A stretch of 11,324 nt of DNA from Nitrospira sp. (GTDB lineage Bacteria > Nitrospirota > Thermodesulfovibrionia > Thermodesulfovibrionales > SM23-35), in contig VGWY01000071.1 of assembly GCA_016873575.1 (NCBI GenBank), forward strand, positions 1-11,324, read 5' to 3'. Position 1 is the stretch's first letter, and the number at the start of each line of letters is the position of its first letter. Below are positions 4,398-11,245 of the stretch, piece by piece. A model generated the notes under the pieces. That model was not told where the DNA came from and made no database searches. It saw only the letters and a list, made by a program, of their open reading frames with translations. The translations under genes were made by a program, and so were the position numbers.

Positions 4398-5819
4398 CTA
4401 AATCTGTCTGCTCCAGCCAAGCTTCTTAGCCTTTTCCTCAACCTCTTCTATTGGTCCTACCATATAGAACGCCTGTTCTGGTACATCATCGTATTTTCCT
4501 TCAACTATTGCCTTGAAGCCTTTTATTGTATCTGCTGTCTTGACATATTTACCGGCTTGCCCTGTAAATGTTTCTGCAACATGGAATGGCTGGCTCAGGA
4601 ATCTCTGGAGCTTCCTTGCCCTTGCAACGATGAGTTTATCATCCTCTGAGAGCTCCTCGATACCGAGGATTGCGATGATATCCTGAAGCTCTTTATATCT
4701 CTGAAGGGTCTTCTGAACATTTCTTCCCACAGAATAGTGCTCCTCTCCGAGGACCTTTGGATCGAGGATCCTCGATGTAGAATCCAGAGGGTCAACACCA
4801 GGATAGATACCGAGCTCTACGATCTGTCTTGAAAGAACAACAGTCCCGTCCAGATGGGTAAATGCTGTTGCAACCGCAGGGTCAGTGAGGTCGTCGGCGG
4901 GAACGTAGATAGCCTGCATGGATGTAATAGCACCCTTCTTTGTGGTTGTAATTCTCTCCTGGAGCGCCCCCATGTCCGTTCCGAGCGTAGGCTGATAACC
5001 AACCGCTGATGGCATTCTTCCAAGGAGTGCCGAAACCTCAGCCCAGGCGAGTGTATATCTAAAGATATTATCAATGAATAAGAGAACATCCTGACCCTGA
5101 TCCCTGAAGTATTCTGCTACTGTAAGGGCGCTCAGACCAACATTTGCCCTTGCTCCGGGAGGCTCATTCATCTGGCCATAGACAAGGGCTGCCTTTGGTA
5201 AAACGCCTGAATGCTTCATCTCTAAGTAAAGGTCATTGCCTTCCCTTGTCCTCTCACCAACACCTGCAAACACAGAGACACCACCATGAACCATCGCAAT
5301 ATTGTGTATCATTTCCATTATGATAACAGTCTTACCAACTCCTGCGCCCCCAAACATCCCCATTTTACCACCTCTAACAAATGGCACAAGAAGGTCAAAG
5401 ACCTTAACACCTGTCTCAAAGACCTGTGTAGTTGCCACCTGTTCAACAAACTCAGGTGCAGGTTTGTGAATAGGCAATCTTACTTCTGCCTCTACCGGGC
5501 CCAGCTCATCAATAGGCTCACCTATAACATTTATTAGCCTTCCCAATGCAGCCTTGCCGACAGGCACAGTTATTGGCTGACCTGTATCTATAACCTTCAT
5601 ACCTCTTACAAGCCCATCTGTTGCTCCCATAGCTATGGTCCTTACCTTATTTTCACCAAGATGAATAGCAGTCTCCAAGGTGATATGAATTTCAGGTATA
5701 CCCTTTGATGGATCTCCTGGCTCGTCTATCTTCATGGCGTCGCGGATTTTTGGTAATTGTTTTTCAAATTCCACGTCTACCACAGCACCTATTACCTGTG
5801 AAACTTTTCCAATATTCAT
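4398..5819 (-). CDS. atpD: F-type ATP synthase beta subunit (catalytic)
   Basis: A 473-residue protein, the catalytic nucleotide-binding subunit of F1. Visible in order: N-terminal beta-barrel (residues 1-80), P-loop GGAGVGKT at 157-164, GERTREGNDLY with the catalytic Glu near 188-198, QMNEPPGAR at 216-224, Walker B strand DVLLFIDNIFR at 244-254, the catch-loop region VPADDLTDPA at 306-315, LDSTSRILDP at 345-354 and the C-terminal IEELSEDD at 387-394, the counterpart of the DELSEED lever that pushes gamma. GGAGG (5827-5831) lies 7 nt before the ATG. The gap from atpG is 16 bp. Residues 258-261 read AWAE where AGTE or AGSE is normal, so a usually invariant Gly is Trp. All other catalytic motifs are intact, and I regard the protein as functional. 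Confidence 0.97.
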   Translation of the reverse strand: MNIGKVSQVIGAVVDVEFEKQLPKIRDAMKIDEPGDPSKGIPEIHITLETAIHLGENKVRTIAMGATDGLVRGMKVIDTGQPITVPVGKAALGRLINVIGEPIDELGPVEAEVRLPIHKPAPEFVEQVATTQVFETGVKVFDLLVPFVRGGKMGMFGGAGVGKTVIIMEMIHNIAMVHGGVSVFAGVGERTREGNDLYLEMKHSGVLPKAALVYGQMNEPPGARANVGLSALTVAEYFRDQGQDVLLFIDNIFRYTLAWAEVSALLGRMPSAVGYQPTLGTDMGALQERITTTKKGAITSMQAIYVPADDLTDPAVATAFTHLDGTVVLSRQIVELGIYPGVDPLDSTSRILDPKVLGEEHYSVGRNVQKTLQRYKELQDIIAILGIEELSEDDKLIVARARKLQRFLSQPFHVAETFTGQAGKYVKTADTIKGFKAIVEGKYDDVPEQAFYMVGPIEEVEEKAKKLGWSRQI

Positions 5820-5835
5820 ATCTATACCTCCATTG

Positions 5836-6714
5836 TTATTTCAATGCTTCAACGCCACCAACAATATCCATCAACTCTTTCGTGATAGATGCCTGTCGTA
5901 CCTTGTTGGCCAGCAATGTTACTTTAGTTATAAGTTCTCCACAGTTCTTTGTTGCATTCTCCATCGCAGTCATCCTTGCAGCCTCTTCAGAAGCTGAGGT
6001 TTCGAGGAGTGCCCTGTAAATCTGTATCTCAATATTTTTTGGCAATAGTTTTTCGAATATGGTTTCCATGGAAGGTTCATAAAGGAAATCACCACTTAAT
6101 AAGGAGCCTTCTTTCTGGCTTTCTTCTATTTCTAATAAACCAATAGGGAGAAGCTTCTTCATAGTAGGCTTCTGAACAAGAAGTGACTTGAATTCACTGT
6201 AGATAAGAACAACCTCATCTATCGTTTCATTTGTATAATTCTCTATCAGGTCATTTGCAATCTCCTGAGCATTCGTATATGTTATCCTTCCAGAGAGTCC
6301 AATCCATGACTTCCTCATTGGCACATTTCTCCTTCGGAAGTAATCACGAGACTTTCTGCCTATAATACTCAGGCTGACTTCAATGCCTTCTTTTTTTGTG
6401 GTGTTCATATAGTTAGCGGCAAACTTCAGGATATTTGTATTAAAGCCTCCACAGAGACCTCTATCTGAAGTCATAACGATAACCTCTATAGTCTTCCTGG
6501 GCCTCAGAACAAAGAGAGGATGAATTTCTCTTTCTGCGACCTTTGCAAGGTCAGACAGGACTGACTCCATCCTTATTGCATAAGGTCTAAAATTCAGCAT
6601 CCTGTCCTGGACTTTTCTCAACTTTGCAGCAGCCACCATCTTCATGGCAGCCGTAATCTTCTTTGTATTCTGGATTGCTTTTAGTCTTTTTCTTATATCC
6701 CTTAAAGTTGGCAT
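5836..6714 (-). CDS. atpG: F-type ATP synthase gamma subunit (rotor shaft)
   Basis: A 292-residue protein of typical length. Gamma is the asymmetric shaft turning inside the alpha3beta3 head. The N-terminal helix MPTLRDIRKRLKAIQNTKKI followed by TAAMKMVAAAKLRK (residues 1-34) and the C-terminal helix with SASEEAARMTAMENAT (about 240-255) form the coiled coil. TSDRGLCGGFN at 82-92 is the conserved entry to the Rossmann-like middle domain. The end of the C-terminal helix reads KVRQASITKELMDIVGG, as expected. AGGAGAGG (6719-6726) precedes the ATG in the 24-bp gap after atpA. Confidence 0.96.
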   Translation of the reverse strand: MPTLRDIRKRLKAIQNTKKITAAMKMVAAAKLRKVQDRMLNFRPYAIRMESVLSDLAKVAEREIHPLFVLRPRKTIEVIVMTSDRGLCGGFNTNILKFAANYMNTTKKEGIEVSLSIIGRKSRDYFRRRNVPMRKSWIGLSGRITYTNAQEIANDLIENYTNETIDEVVLIYSEFKSLLVQKPTMKKLLPIGLLEIEESQKEGSLLSGDFLYEPSMETIFEKLLPKNIEIQIYRALLETSASEEAARMTAMENATKNCGELITKVTLLANKVRQASITKELMDIVGGVEALK

Positions 6715-6738
6715 TTATCCTCTCCTATCACAAACTTA

Positions 6739-8262
6739 TTATGCCGAGAAGGTTTTCTTGAATGCTGTAATTGCTTCGGTAATCTTTGCTCTCAAATCAT
6801 CATCTAATGCCTTCTTTTCCATTATCTCTTTTTTTAAAGCCTGCTTTTCAGCCCTAATATATCTTAGGAACCCTTCCTCAAAGGCTTTTAATGCCTCAAT
6901 AGGCAGGTCATCGAGGAAGCCCTGAGTTCCCGCAAATATAACCATTATCTGGTCATCAACAGGCATTGGCACAAATTGGTCTTGCTTCAAAAGCTCAACC
7001 ATTCTTCTGCCTCTCTCAATCTGAGCTAACGTTGCTTTGTCAAGATCAGAGGCAAATTGTGCAAATGCAGCGAGTTCCCTGTATTGTGCAAGGTCGAGCC
7101 TGAGCATTCCAGCAATCTGTTTCATAGCCTTTATCTGGGCAGCACCTCCAACACGACTGACGGAGAGACCTGCATTAATAGCCGGTCTTACACCGCCGTA
7201 AAAGAGTTCAGGCTCAATATAGATCTGACCATCGGTAATAGAAATAACGTTCGTTGGTATGTATCCGGAAACGTCACCTGCCTGTGTCTCAATGACTGGA
7301 ATTGCGGTTAATGAACCGGCGCCCATTGCGTCACTCATCTTGGCTGCTCTTTCGAGAAGCCTTGAATGGAGGTAGAAAACGTCACCGGGATATGCCTCAC
7401 GTGAAGGAGGACGTCTCAAAATCAGGGAAAGCTGTCTGTATGCCTGTGCCTGTTTGGTAAGGTCATCATACGCGATAAAGGCATGTTTACCTGTGTCCCT
7501 GAAATACTCACCCATAGCACACCCCACATAAGGTGCTATATATTGCAAAGGTGCAGGCTCACTCGCTGTTGCTACAACAACGATTGTGTGTTCCATTGCA
7601 CCCATTTCTTCAAGTTTCTGAACCGTATTAACAACAGCCGGCCTACGCTGTCCGACTGCAACATATATACAGATAACATCTCCACCTTTTTGATTTATAA
7701 TAGTATCGACCAGGATAGCAGTCTTTCCTATCTGCCGGTCACCTATAACAAGCTCCCTCTGTCCCCTTCCAATGGGAATCATAGAATCTATCGCCTTAAT
7801 ACCTGTCTGAAGTGGCTGGTTGACAGGCTGTCTCCTTATGATACCGGGTGCTATAACCTCTACCTTTCTCGTCTCTTTAGTAGCTATGGGACCCTTTCCG
7901 TCTATTGGCTGTCCTATTGCATTCACTACCCTTCCAACTAATGCCTCACCAACTGGTGTCTCCATAACCTTGCCTGTACGCTTTACAATATCCCCTTCTT
8001 TAACAAGCTTATCTTCACCAAATAGAATAGCGCCTACTAAATCTTCCTCAAGGTTCAGTGCCATACCAAAGACACCGTTTGGAAACTCGAGCATCTCCAA
8101 ATTCATACAATTGTCAAGGCCATAAACCTTTGCAACACCATCACCGACATATGTGACACTGCCTATCTCGCTGACATCCACCTTTTTCTCAAAATCGGTA
8201 ATCTGTTTCCTTAAGAGTTCACTTATCTCTTCTGTCTTAATCTCTCCTACATTAATTGCCAT
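6739..8262 (-). CDS. atpA: F-type ATP synthase alpha subunit
   Basis: A 507-residue protein. Alpha alternates with beta in the F1 head, binds non-catalytic nucleotide and supplies the arginine finger to the catalytic site. In order: N-terminal helix (1-20) that contacts the delta subunit, beta-barrel with VGDGVAKVYGL (39-49), P-loop GDRQIGKT at 174-181, the AYDDLTKQA strand at 264-272, LRRPPSREAYPGDVFYLHSR at 282-301, and SVSRVGGAAQIKAMK with the arginine finger at R370. The segment after the P-loop reads VGQRRPAVVNTV, where VGQKxSTVAxVV is commoner; this looks like lineage variation. It starts 4 bp after the atpH stop, and the GGGGTG ribosome binding site overlaps that stop, which suggests translational coupling. 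Confidence 0.97.
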   Translation of the reverse strand: MAINVGEIKTEEISELLRKQITDFEKKVDVSEIGSVTYVGDGVAKVYGLDNCMNLEMLEFPNGVFGMALNLEEDLVGAILFGEDKLVKEGDIVKRTGKVMETPVGEALVGRVVNAIGQPIDGKGPIATKETRKVEVIAPGIIRRQPVNQPLQTGIKAIDSMIPIGRGQRELVIGDRQIGKTAILVDTIINQKGGDVICIYVAVGQRRPAVVNTVQKLEEMGAMEHTIVVVATASEPAPLQYIAPYVGCAMGEYFRDTGKHAFIAYDDLTKQAQAYRQLSLILRRPPSREAYPGDVFYLHSRLLERAAKMSDAMGAGSLTAIPVIETQAGDVSGYIPTNVISITDGQIYIEPELFYGGVRPAINAGLSVSRVGGAAQIKAMKQIAGMLRLDLAQYRELAAFAQFASDLDKATLAQIERGRRMVELLKQDQFVPMPVDDQIMVIFAGTQGFLDDLPIEALKAFEEGFLRYIRAEKQALKKEIMEKKALDDDLRAKITEAITAFKKTFSA

Positions 8263-8266
8263 AATT

Positions 8267-8806
8267 TCACCCCTTTATTAGCTCATCTTTTAAAAGCCTT
8301 AACTGGCCTTTTATGCTGGTATCATACATAGTGCTCCCCACCTTGATGAGAATCCCACCGAGGAGGGAGGGGTCCCTCACATACTCTATATCAACATCCC
8401 TGTCTATTAACTTACTCAAGGATGATTTGATCCGTTCACCATCATCTTTACTAATCTCGATTGGAGTCATGACAACTGCCTTTGCCTTCTTTTTCTTCTC
8501 TAAATATATCGCAGTCGCTATCTTGATAATGTCTGAAAGGTAGATAATAACACCCAATTCCGAGAGATGCAGGATATACTTTACACTGCTTTCAGAAAGC
8601 TTTAACCTGTCTGCAACCTGTTTTATGATCTTTTCTTTTTCTTCTGATGAAAACTGAGGATTGACAAGCAAACCTCTGAACTCTTTACTTTTCACCATTA
8701 GATCATGAACCCGATTGAGTTCTACGAGTGCCTCGAGTGCCTTATCGAAACCAACAATCCCGAGCAGTGCCTTTGCATATCTCTTTGCTTCTTTTACCTT
8801 TTTCAA
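8267..8806 (-). CDS. atpH: F-type ATP synthase delta subunit (TTG start)
   Basis: A 179-residue protein of usual length. Delta caps the F1 head and ties alpha N-termini to the b/b' stalk. The N-terminal half is helical (YAKALLGIV, FRGLLVNPQFSSEEKEKII). The C-terminal signature RDPSLLGGILIKVGSTMYD at 144-162 is characteristic. The start codon is TTG: it overlaps the atpF stop as TTGA, has AGGAGG at 6 nt spacing, and no in-frame ATG is available before the conserved helices. The stop is 4 bp before atpA. Overlap on one side and a 4-bp gap on the other suggest coupled translation with both neighbours. Confidence 0.94.
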   Translation of the reverse strand: MKKVKEAKRYAKALLGIVGFDKALEALVELNRVHDLMVKSKEFRGLLVNPQFSSEEKEKIIKQVADRLKLSESSVKYILHLSELGVIIYLSDIIKIATAIYLEKKKKAKAVVMTPIEISKDDGERIKSSLSKLIDRDVDIEYVRDPSLLGGILIKVGSTMYDTSIKGQLRLLKDELIKG

Positions 8807-9420
8807 CCTCTCCCTCCTATCTTCACGAGAGATTCTTCGAGAAGTCTTTCCTGATCCTCCTTTGTTAATTTTTCTTTCAGTTTCTTTTCTGCAAGTTCCA
8901 TTGCAATCTCAACAGCCTCTGCCTTGATCACCTCTTTTGCATTCTTCAATTCAAATTCTATATTTGTTCTTGCCTGCTCTAATATCTTTGCTCTGAGTTT
9001 ATCGCTCTCCTGGACAAGGGCATCACGCTCCAATTCACCGGAACGTTTCGATGCTGCCAGGATCTCCTCTACTTCCTTATCTTTTGTTTTCAGCCTTCCC
9101 TCTACCTCCTGAAGTGCCTTTTGTGCAAGCTCCTTTGCCTCACGCGCCTCATTCAGCGTCTTTTGTATTAGTTCAGTTCTCTGTTTCAGGAAAGACTGAA
9201 GTGGTTTCTTCCCGAACTTAACGAGTATAAAAACCAGAATTCCGAAATTAATTATCTTCCAAATATAATCCTTCCACCACGGCGCATGTTCTCCCTCTGC
9301 TCCTCCACTGCTTGCGATCACAATAGATGCGAAAACAAGATTGAAGATCAGGAATACCACCAGATAAAATAGTTTTGATATTTGACTTTTGGTTTTTGAT
9401 TTTTGATTTATCTTTTTCAT
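8803..9420 (-). CDS. atpF: F-type ATP synthase subunit b (peripheral stalk), with extended N-terminus
   Basis: A 205-residue protein, longer than the typical b subunit of about 160 residues because of an N-terminal extension. Residues 1-16 are basic and Ser/Gln-rich and are encoded largely by a heptanucleotide repeat. Residues 17-36 (LFYLVVFLIFNLVFASIVIA) form a hydrophobic segment, possibly a signal peptide, followed by SSGGAEGEHAPWW. Residues about 53-68 (IWKIINFGILVFILVK) are the usual membrane anchor. KFGKKPLQSFLKQRTELI starts the long charged coiled coil that runs to about residue 195. A leading signal-like segment is known in b subunits of Geobacter-type operons. The ATG overlaps the b' stop as ATGA and the local Shine-Dalgarno is weak, so translation is probably coupled. 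The following atpH start overlaps its stop. Confidence 0.92.
   Translation of the reverse strand: MKKINQKSKTKSQISKLFYLVVFLIFNLVFASIVIASSGGAEGEHAPWWKDYIWKIINFGILVFILVKFGKKPLQSFLKQRTELIQKTLNEAREAKELAQKALQEVEGRLKTKDKEVEEILAASKRSGELERDALVQESDKLRAKILEQARTNIEFELKNAKEVIKAEAVEIAMELAEKKLKEKLTKEDQERLLEESLVKIGGRG
8813..8818 (-). promoter_or_regulatory. Consensus ribosome binding site for the TTG start of atpH
   Basis: AGGAGG on the minus strand, 6 nt before the TTG at 8806 and inside the end of atpF. Its consensus quality and ideal spacing support the non-ATG start. Confidence 0.8.
9375..9409. repeat. Five heptanucleotide units (TTGATTT-like) inside the 5' end of atpF
   Basis: Plus-strand units TTGATAT, TTGACTT, TTGGTTT, TTGATTT and TTGATTT follow each other without gaps. 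On the coding strand they read AAATCAA-like and encode residues 4-16 of AtpF. Seven is not a multiple of three, so the reading frame cycles through the repeat. Identical-looking AAATCAA runs occur as dispersed intergenic repeats in related genomes, which suggests the repeat entered or spread into the gene start. Confidence 0.75.
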
Positions 9421-9836
9421 ACTTTTACCAGCTTTCTTACAATTTCATCAGAAAATTTATCAATGTCTGCCCTTAAGGACTGCCTTGCCTTTTCAGCCTC
9501 GGCTTTGATCTCAGCCCGGGCTTTCTCGAGTATCTCAGATGCCTCGGCTGATGCAGATGAAAAGACTTCCTTCTGTTTTTGCTGCCCTTCAGCCCTGAGT
9601 GTTTCAAAGATCGCCTTGGACTTCGTCCGGGCTTCAGCGAGTTCACGGTTCAGCCTGACGATGCTCTCCTCTCTCCTATCATTCATATCCTTTGCAGCAT
9701 CCAAAGAGCCTTTAACCGTGTCTTCCCTTTCCTTGAAGATTTTGAGGAGTGGCTTAAAAAGAATGGCATTTAAAATGAAAAGCAATACAAAGAAATTTAA
9801 GGCTAAGACAAAGAACCATTTGTTGAATTCTAACAT
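9417..9836 (-). CDS. atpF': F-type ATP synthase subunit b' (second peripheral stalk subunit)
   Basis: A 139-residue b-type subunit. It has a single N-terminal membrane helix (residues about 7-27, WFFVLALNFFVLLFILNAIL), the conserved FKPLLKIFKERED junction at 27-39 and a charged coiled coil to the end (AEARTKSKAIFETLRAEGQQ, ILEKARAEIKAEAEKAR). Organisms with paired b and b' genes build a heterodimeric stalk. It is the first gene of the operon. GAGGG lies 6 nt before the ATG, and a sigma70-type promoter lies about 45 bp upstream. Which of the two neighbouring b-type genes is called b or b' is a naming choice; this shorter one lacks the signal-like extension. Confidence 0.9.
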   Translation of the reverse strand: MLEFNKWFFVLALNFFVLLFILNAILFKPLLKIFKEREDTVKGSLDAAKDMNDRREESIVRLNRELAEARTKSKAIFETLRAEGQQKQKEVFSSASAEASEILEKARAEIKAEAEKARQSLRADIDKFSDEIVRKLVKV

Positions 9837-9859
9837 GTCACACCCTCTTTGATTTAGGA

Positions 9860-9871
9860 GTTTTTAAAAAC
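9860..9871. repeat. 12-bp perfect palindrome at the predicted atp transcription start
   Basis: GTTTTTAAAAAC reads the same on both strands. It begins 7 bp downstream of the -10 element of the atp promoter, so it spans the expected start point and the first bases of the leader. It could be a protein-binding site or simply AT-rich sequence. Confidence 0.5.
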
Positions 9872-9877
9872 GCACAA

Positions 9878-9907
9878 AGCATACCACAGAGAAAAAAATT
9901 TTGTCAA
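9878..9907 (-). promoter_or_regulatory. Sigma70-type promoter of the atp operon
   Basis: On the minus strand TTGACA (9902-9907) is separated by 18 bp from TATGCT (9878-9883). The -35 is perfect and the -10 matches at four of six positions. It lies between the purM stop and atpF', with an expected transcription start near 9871 and a leader of about 35 nt. The spacer contains CTCTGTGG, the complement of an ACCACAGAGA string like that in the inverted repeat at 3715-3810. Confidence 0.75.
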
Positions 9908-9937
9908 GATATTTTAAAGCAAAAATGAAAAAATATT

Positions 9938-10972
9938 TTACGAATATCTGATACCTCTCAAGCCCTTCTCGATATTACCTATTATATATGCTGAACATCC
10001 TGTCTGATGAAGCAATGAAATTGCATGATTGGATACACTATCAGGAAGCACCATGATATAACCTATCCCCATATTAAAGGTCTTCTTCATCTCATCCTTG
10101 TTGATATTTCCTGTCTTTTCTATAAGTTCAAAGATTGGCGGCACAGGCCATGAACCAATGTTGATATGTGCAATAACACCTTCAGGCAATATCCTCGGAA
10201 GGTTCCCGGTGATCCCTCCGCCTGTTATGTGAGCCATACCTTTTATCTCAATCTTATCCCTTAAAGCCATAAAAGCGTTTACATATATTTTAGTAGGTTT
10301 CAGAAGTTCTTCTCCGAGTGTAAACCTGAGTTCAGGAACATAGGTGTCAACACTCATCCCTTTAATATCAAAGAAGAGCTTTCTTATTAGTGAATAACCA
10401 TTACTATGAAGGCCATTTGATGCAATGCCTATAATTTCATCACCTTCCTTTATTTTAGAGCCATCAATGATTCTTCCCTTATCCACAACACCAACAGCAA
10501 ACCCTGACAGGTCGTATTCTTCATCAGCATAAAACCCCGGCATCTCCGCAGTCTCACCACCGATAAGGGAACATCCTGCCTCCTGGCAGCCATTGACAAT
10601 TCCCTCAATGACCGCAGATGCCTTCTCTGGCTCTAATTTACCTGTTGCAAGGTAATCGAGAAAAAATAATGGTTCTGCACCGCTTGTAAGGATATCATTC
10701 ACACACATGGCAACAAGATCTATACCAACTGTGTTATGCCTGTCCATCATAAATGCTATTTTGAGCTTTGTGCCCACACCGTCAGTTCCGCTGACAAGCA
10801 CCGGTTCTTTATACCTTGTCATATCAAGTTTGAAAAGGGCGCTGAATGGACCGATATCTGTCATAACTTCACGTCTGAATGTTTTTTTAACCAGTGGAGA
10901 TATAAGCTTTACAAACCTGTCTCCTTCATCAATATCAACGCCGGCATTTTTATAGGTAAGACCGCTACTCAT
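9938..10972 (-). CDS. purM: Phosphoribosylformylglycinamidine cyclo-ligase (AIR synthetase)
   Basis: A 344-residue enzyme of normal length. It closes the imidazole ring of FGAM to give AIR using ATP, the fifth step of de novo purine synthesis, in the cytoplasm. Signatures in order: YKNAGVDIDEGD at 7-18, GTDGVGTKLKIA at 62-73, GIDLVAMCVNDILTSGAEP at 83-101, GCSLIGGETAEMPGFY at 133-148, DLSGFAVG at 154-161, SNGLHSNGYSLIRK at 185-198, HITGGGITGNLPRILP in the C-terminal domain and the glycine-rich FNMGIGY near the end. The ATG at 10972 gives the expected N-terminus but lacks a clear Shine-Dalgarno. No purN or other pur gene is adjacent. No GC-rich terminator separates it from the atp promoter, so some read-through into the atp operon is possible. 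Confidence 0.96.
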   Translation of the reverse strand: MSSGLTYKNAGVDIDEGDRFVKLISPLVKKTFRREVMTDIGPFSALFKLDMTRYKEPVLVSGTDGVGTKLKIAFMMDRHNTVGIDLVAMCVNDILTSGAEPLFFLDYLATGKLEPEKASAVIEGIVNGCQEAGCSLIGGETAEMPGFYADEEYDLSGFAVGVVDKGRIIDGSKIKEGDEIIGIASNGLHSNGYSLIRKLFFDIKGMSVDTYVPELRFTLGEELLKPTKIYVNAFMALRDKIEIKGMAHITGGGITGNLPRILPEGVIAHINIGSWPVPPIFELIEKTGNINKDEMKKTFNMGIGYIMVLPDSVSNHAISLLHQTGCSAYIIGNIEKGLRGIRYS

Positions 10973-11000
10973 ACGTAACTACAGTTTTTTTAAATGATTT

Positions 11001-11029
11001 ATCATACTTTTCCAAAATAAGCACTTAAA
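11001..11029 (-). promoter_or_regulatory. Weak candidate promoter of purM
   Basis: TATGAT (11001-11006, minus strand, five of six matches to the -10 consensus) is preceded by TTTAAG (11024-11029) at 17 bp. The -35 is poor. Position fits a short leader before the ATG at 10972, but the region is AT-rich, so chance matches are likely. Confidence 0.3.
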
Positions 11030-11057
11030 GTCTTGATTCTGTTGCATCTATAATAAT

Positions 11058-11124
11058 GAGATTCTTCGCTACGCTCAGAATGACAAATGCACAATCTGTC
11101 ATGCTGAACGAAGTGAAGCATCTC
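11058..11124. repeat. Imperfect inverted repeat of the ATTCTTCGCTACGCTCAGAATGACA type
   Basis: The left arm (11058-11085, starting GAGATTCTTCGCTACGCTC) and right arm (11097-11124, ending GAAGTGAAGCATCTC) are 28 bp each and match at 22 positions when one is reverse-complemented, around 11 bp. Arms containing CTTCGCTACGCTCAGAATGACA are a widespread dispersed intergenic repeat in diverse bacterial genomes. It lies about 85 bp upstream of purM. Confidence 0.85.
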
Positions 11125-11203
11125 TTATTTTGGACACTGTTGATGTCTCATATATTGCATGAATATGCCACAAAAGGCAAGGGCAATGCAACAATCTGTT
11201 ACG

Positions 11204-11245
11204 CCAATTTAGAAATGTCCTATTGTTACCAATTTAGAAATGTCC
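11204..11245. repeat. Two 17-bp direct repeats, possible insertion-sequence terminus
   Basis: CCAATTTAGAAATGTCC occurs exactly at 11204-11220 and 11229-11245, a period of 25 bp, and each copy is preceded closely by GTTA. Multiple direct repeats near an end are typical of transposase binding sites in IS21-like elements. No transposase lies inside the window, so it would have to be beyond the right edge, or this is a solo remnant. Confidence 0.6.

Noticed and set aside
7483..7941. Plus-strand open frame of 152 codons opposite atpA
   Set aside because: It lies wholly antisense to a strongly conserved atpA segment, has a low-complexity composition rich in Cys, Tyr and Ser, and no ribosome binding site. 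It is a shadow of atpA codon use.
9403..9852. Plus-strand open frame of 149 codons opposite atpF'
   Set aside because: It is antisense to the coiled coil of the b' subunit, and its Ser/Ala/Phe-rich product mirrors Lys/Glu/Ala codons of the real gene.
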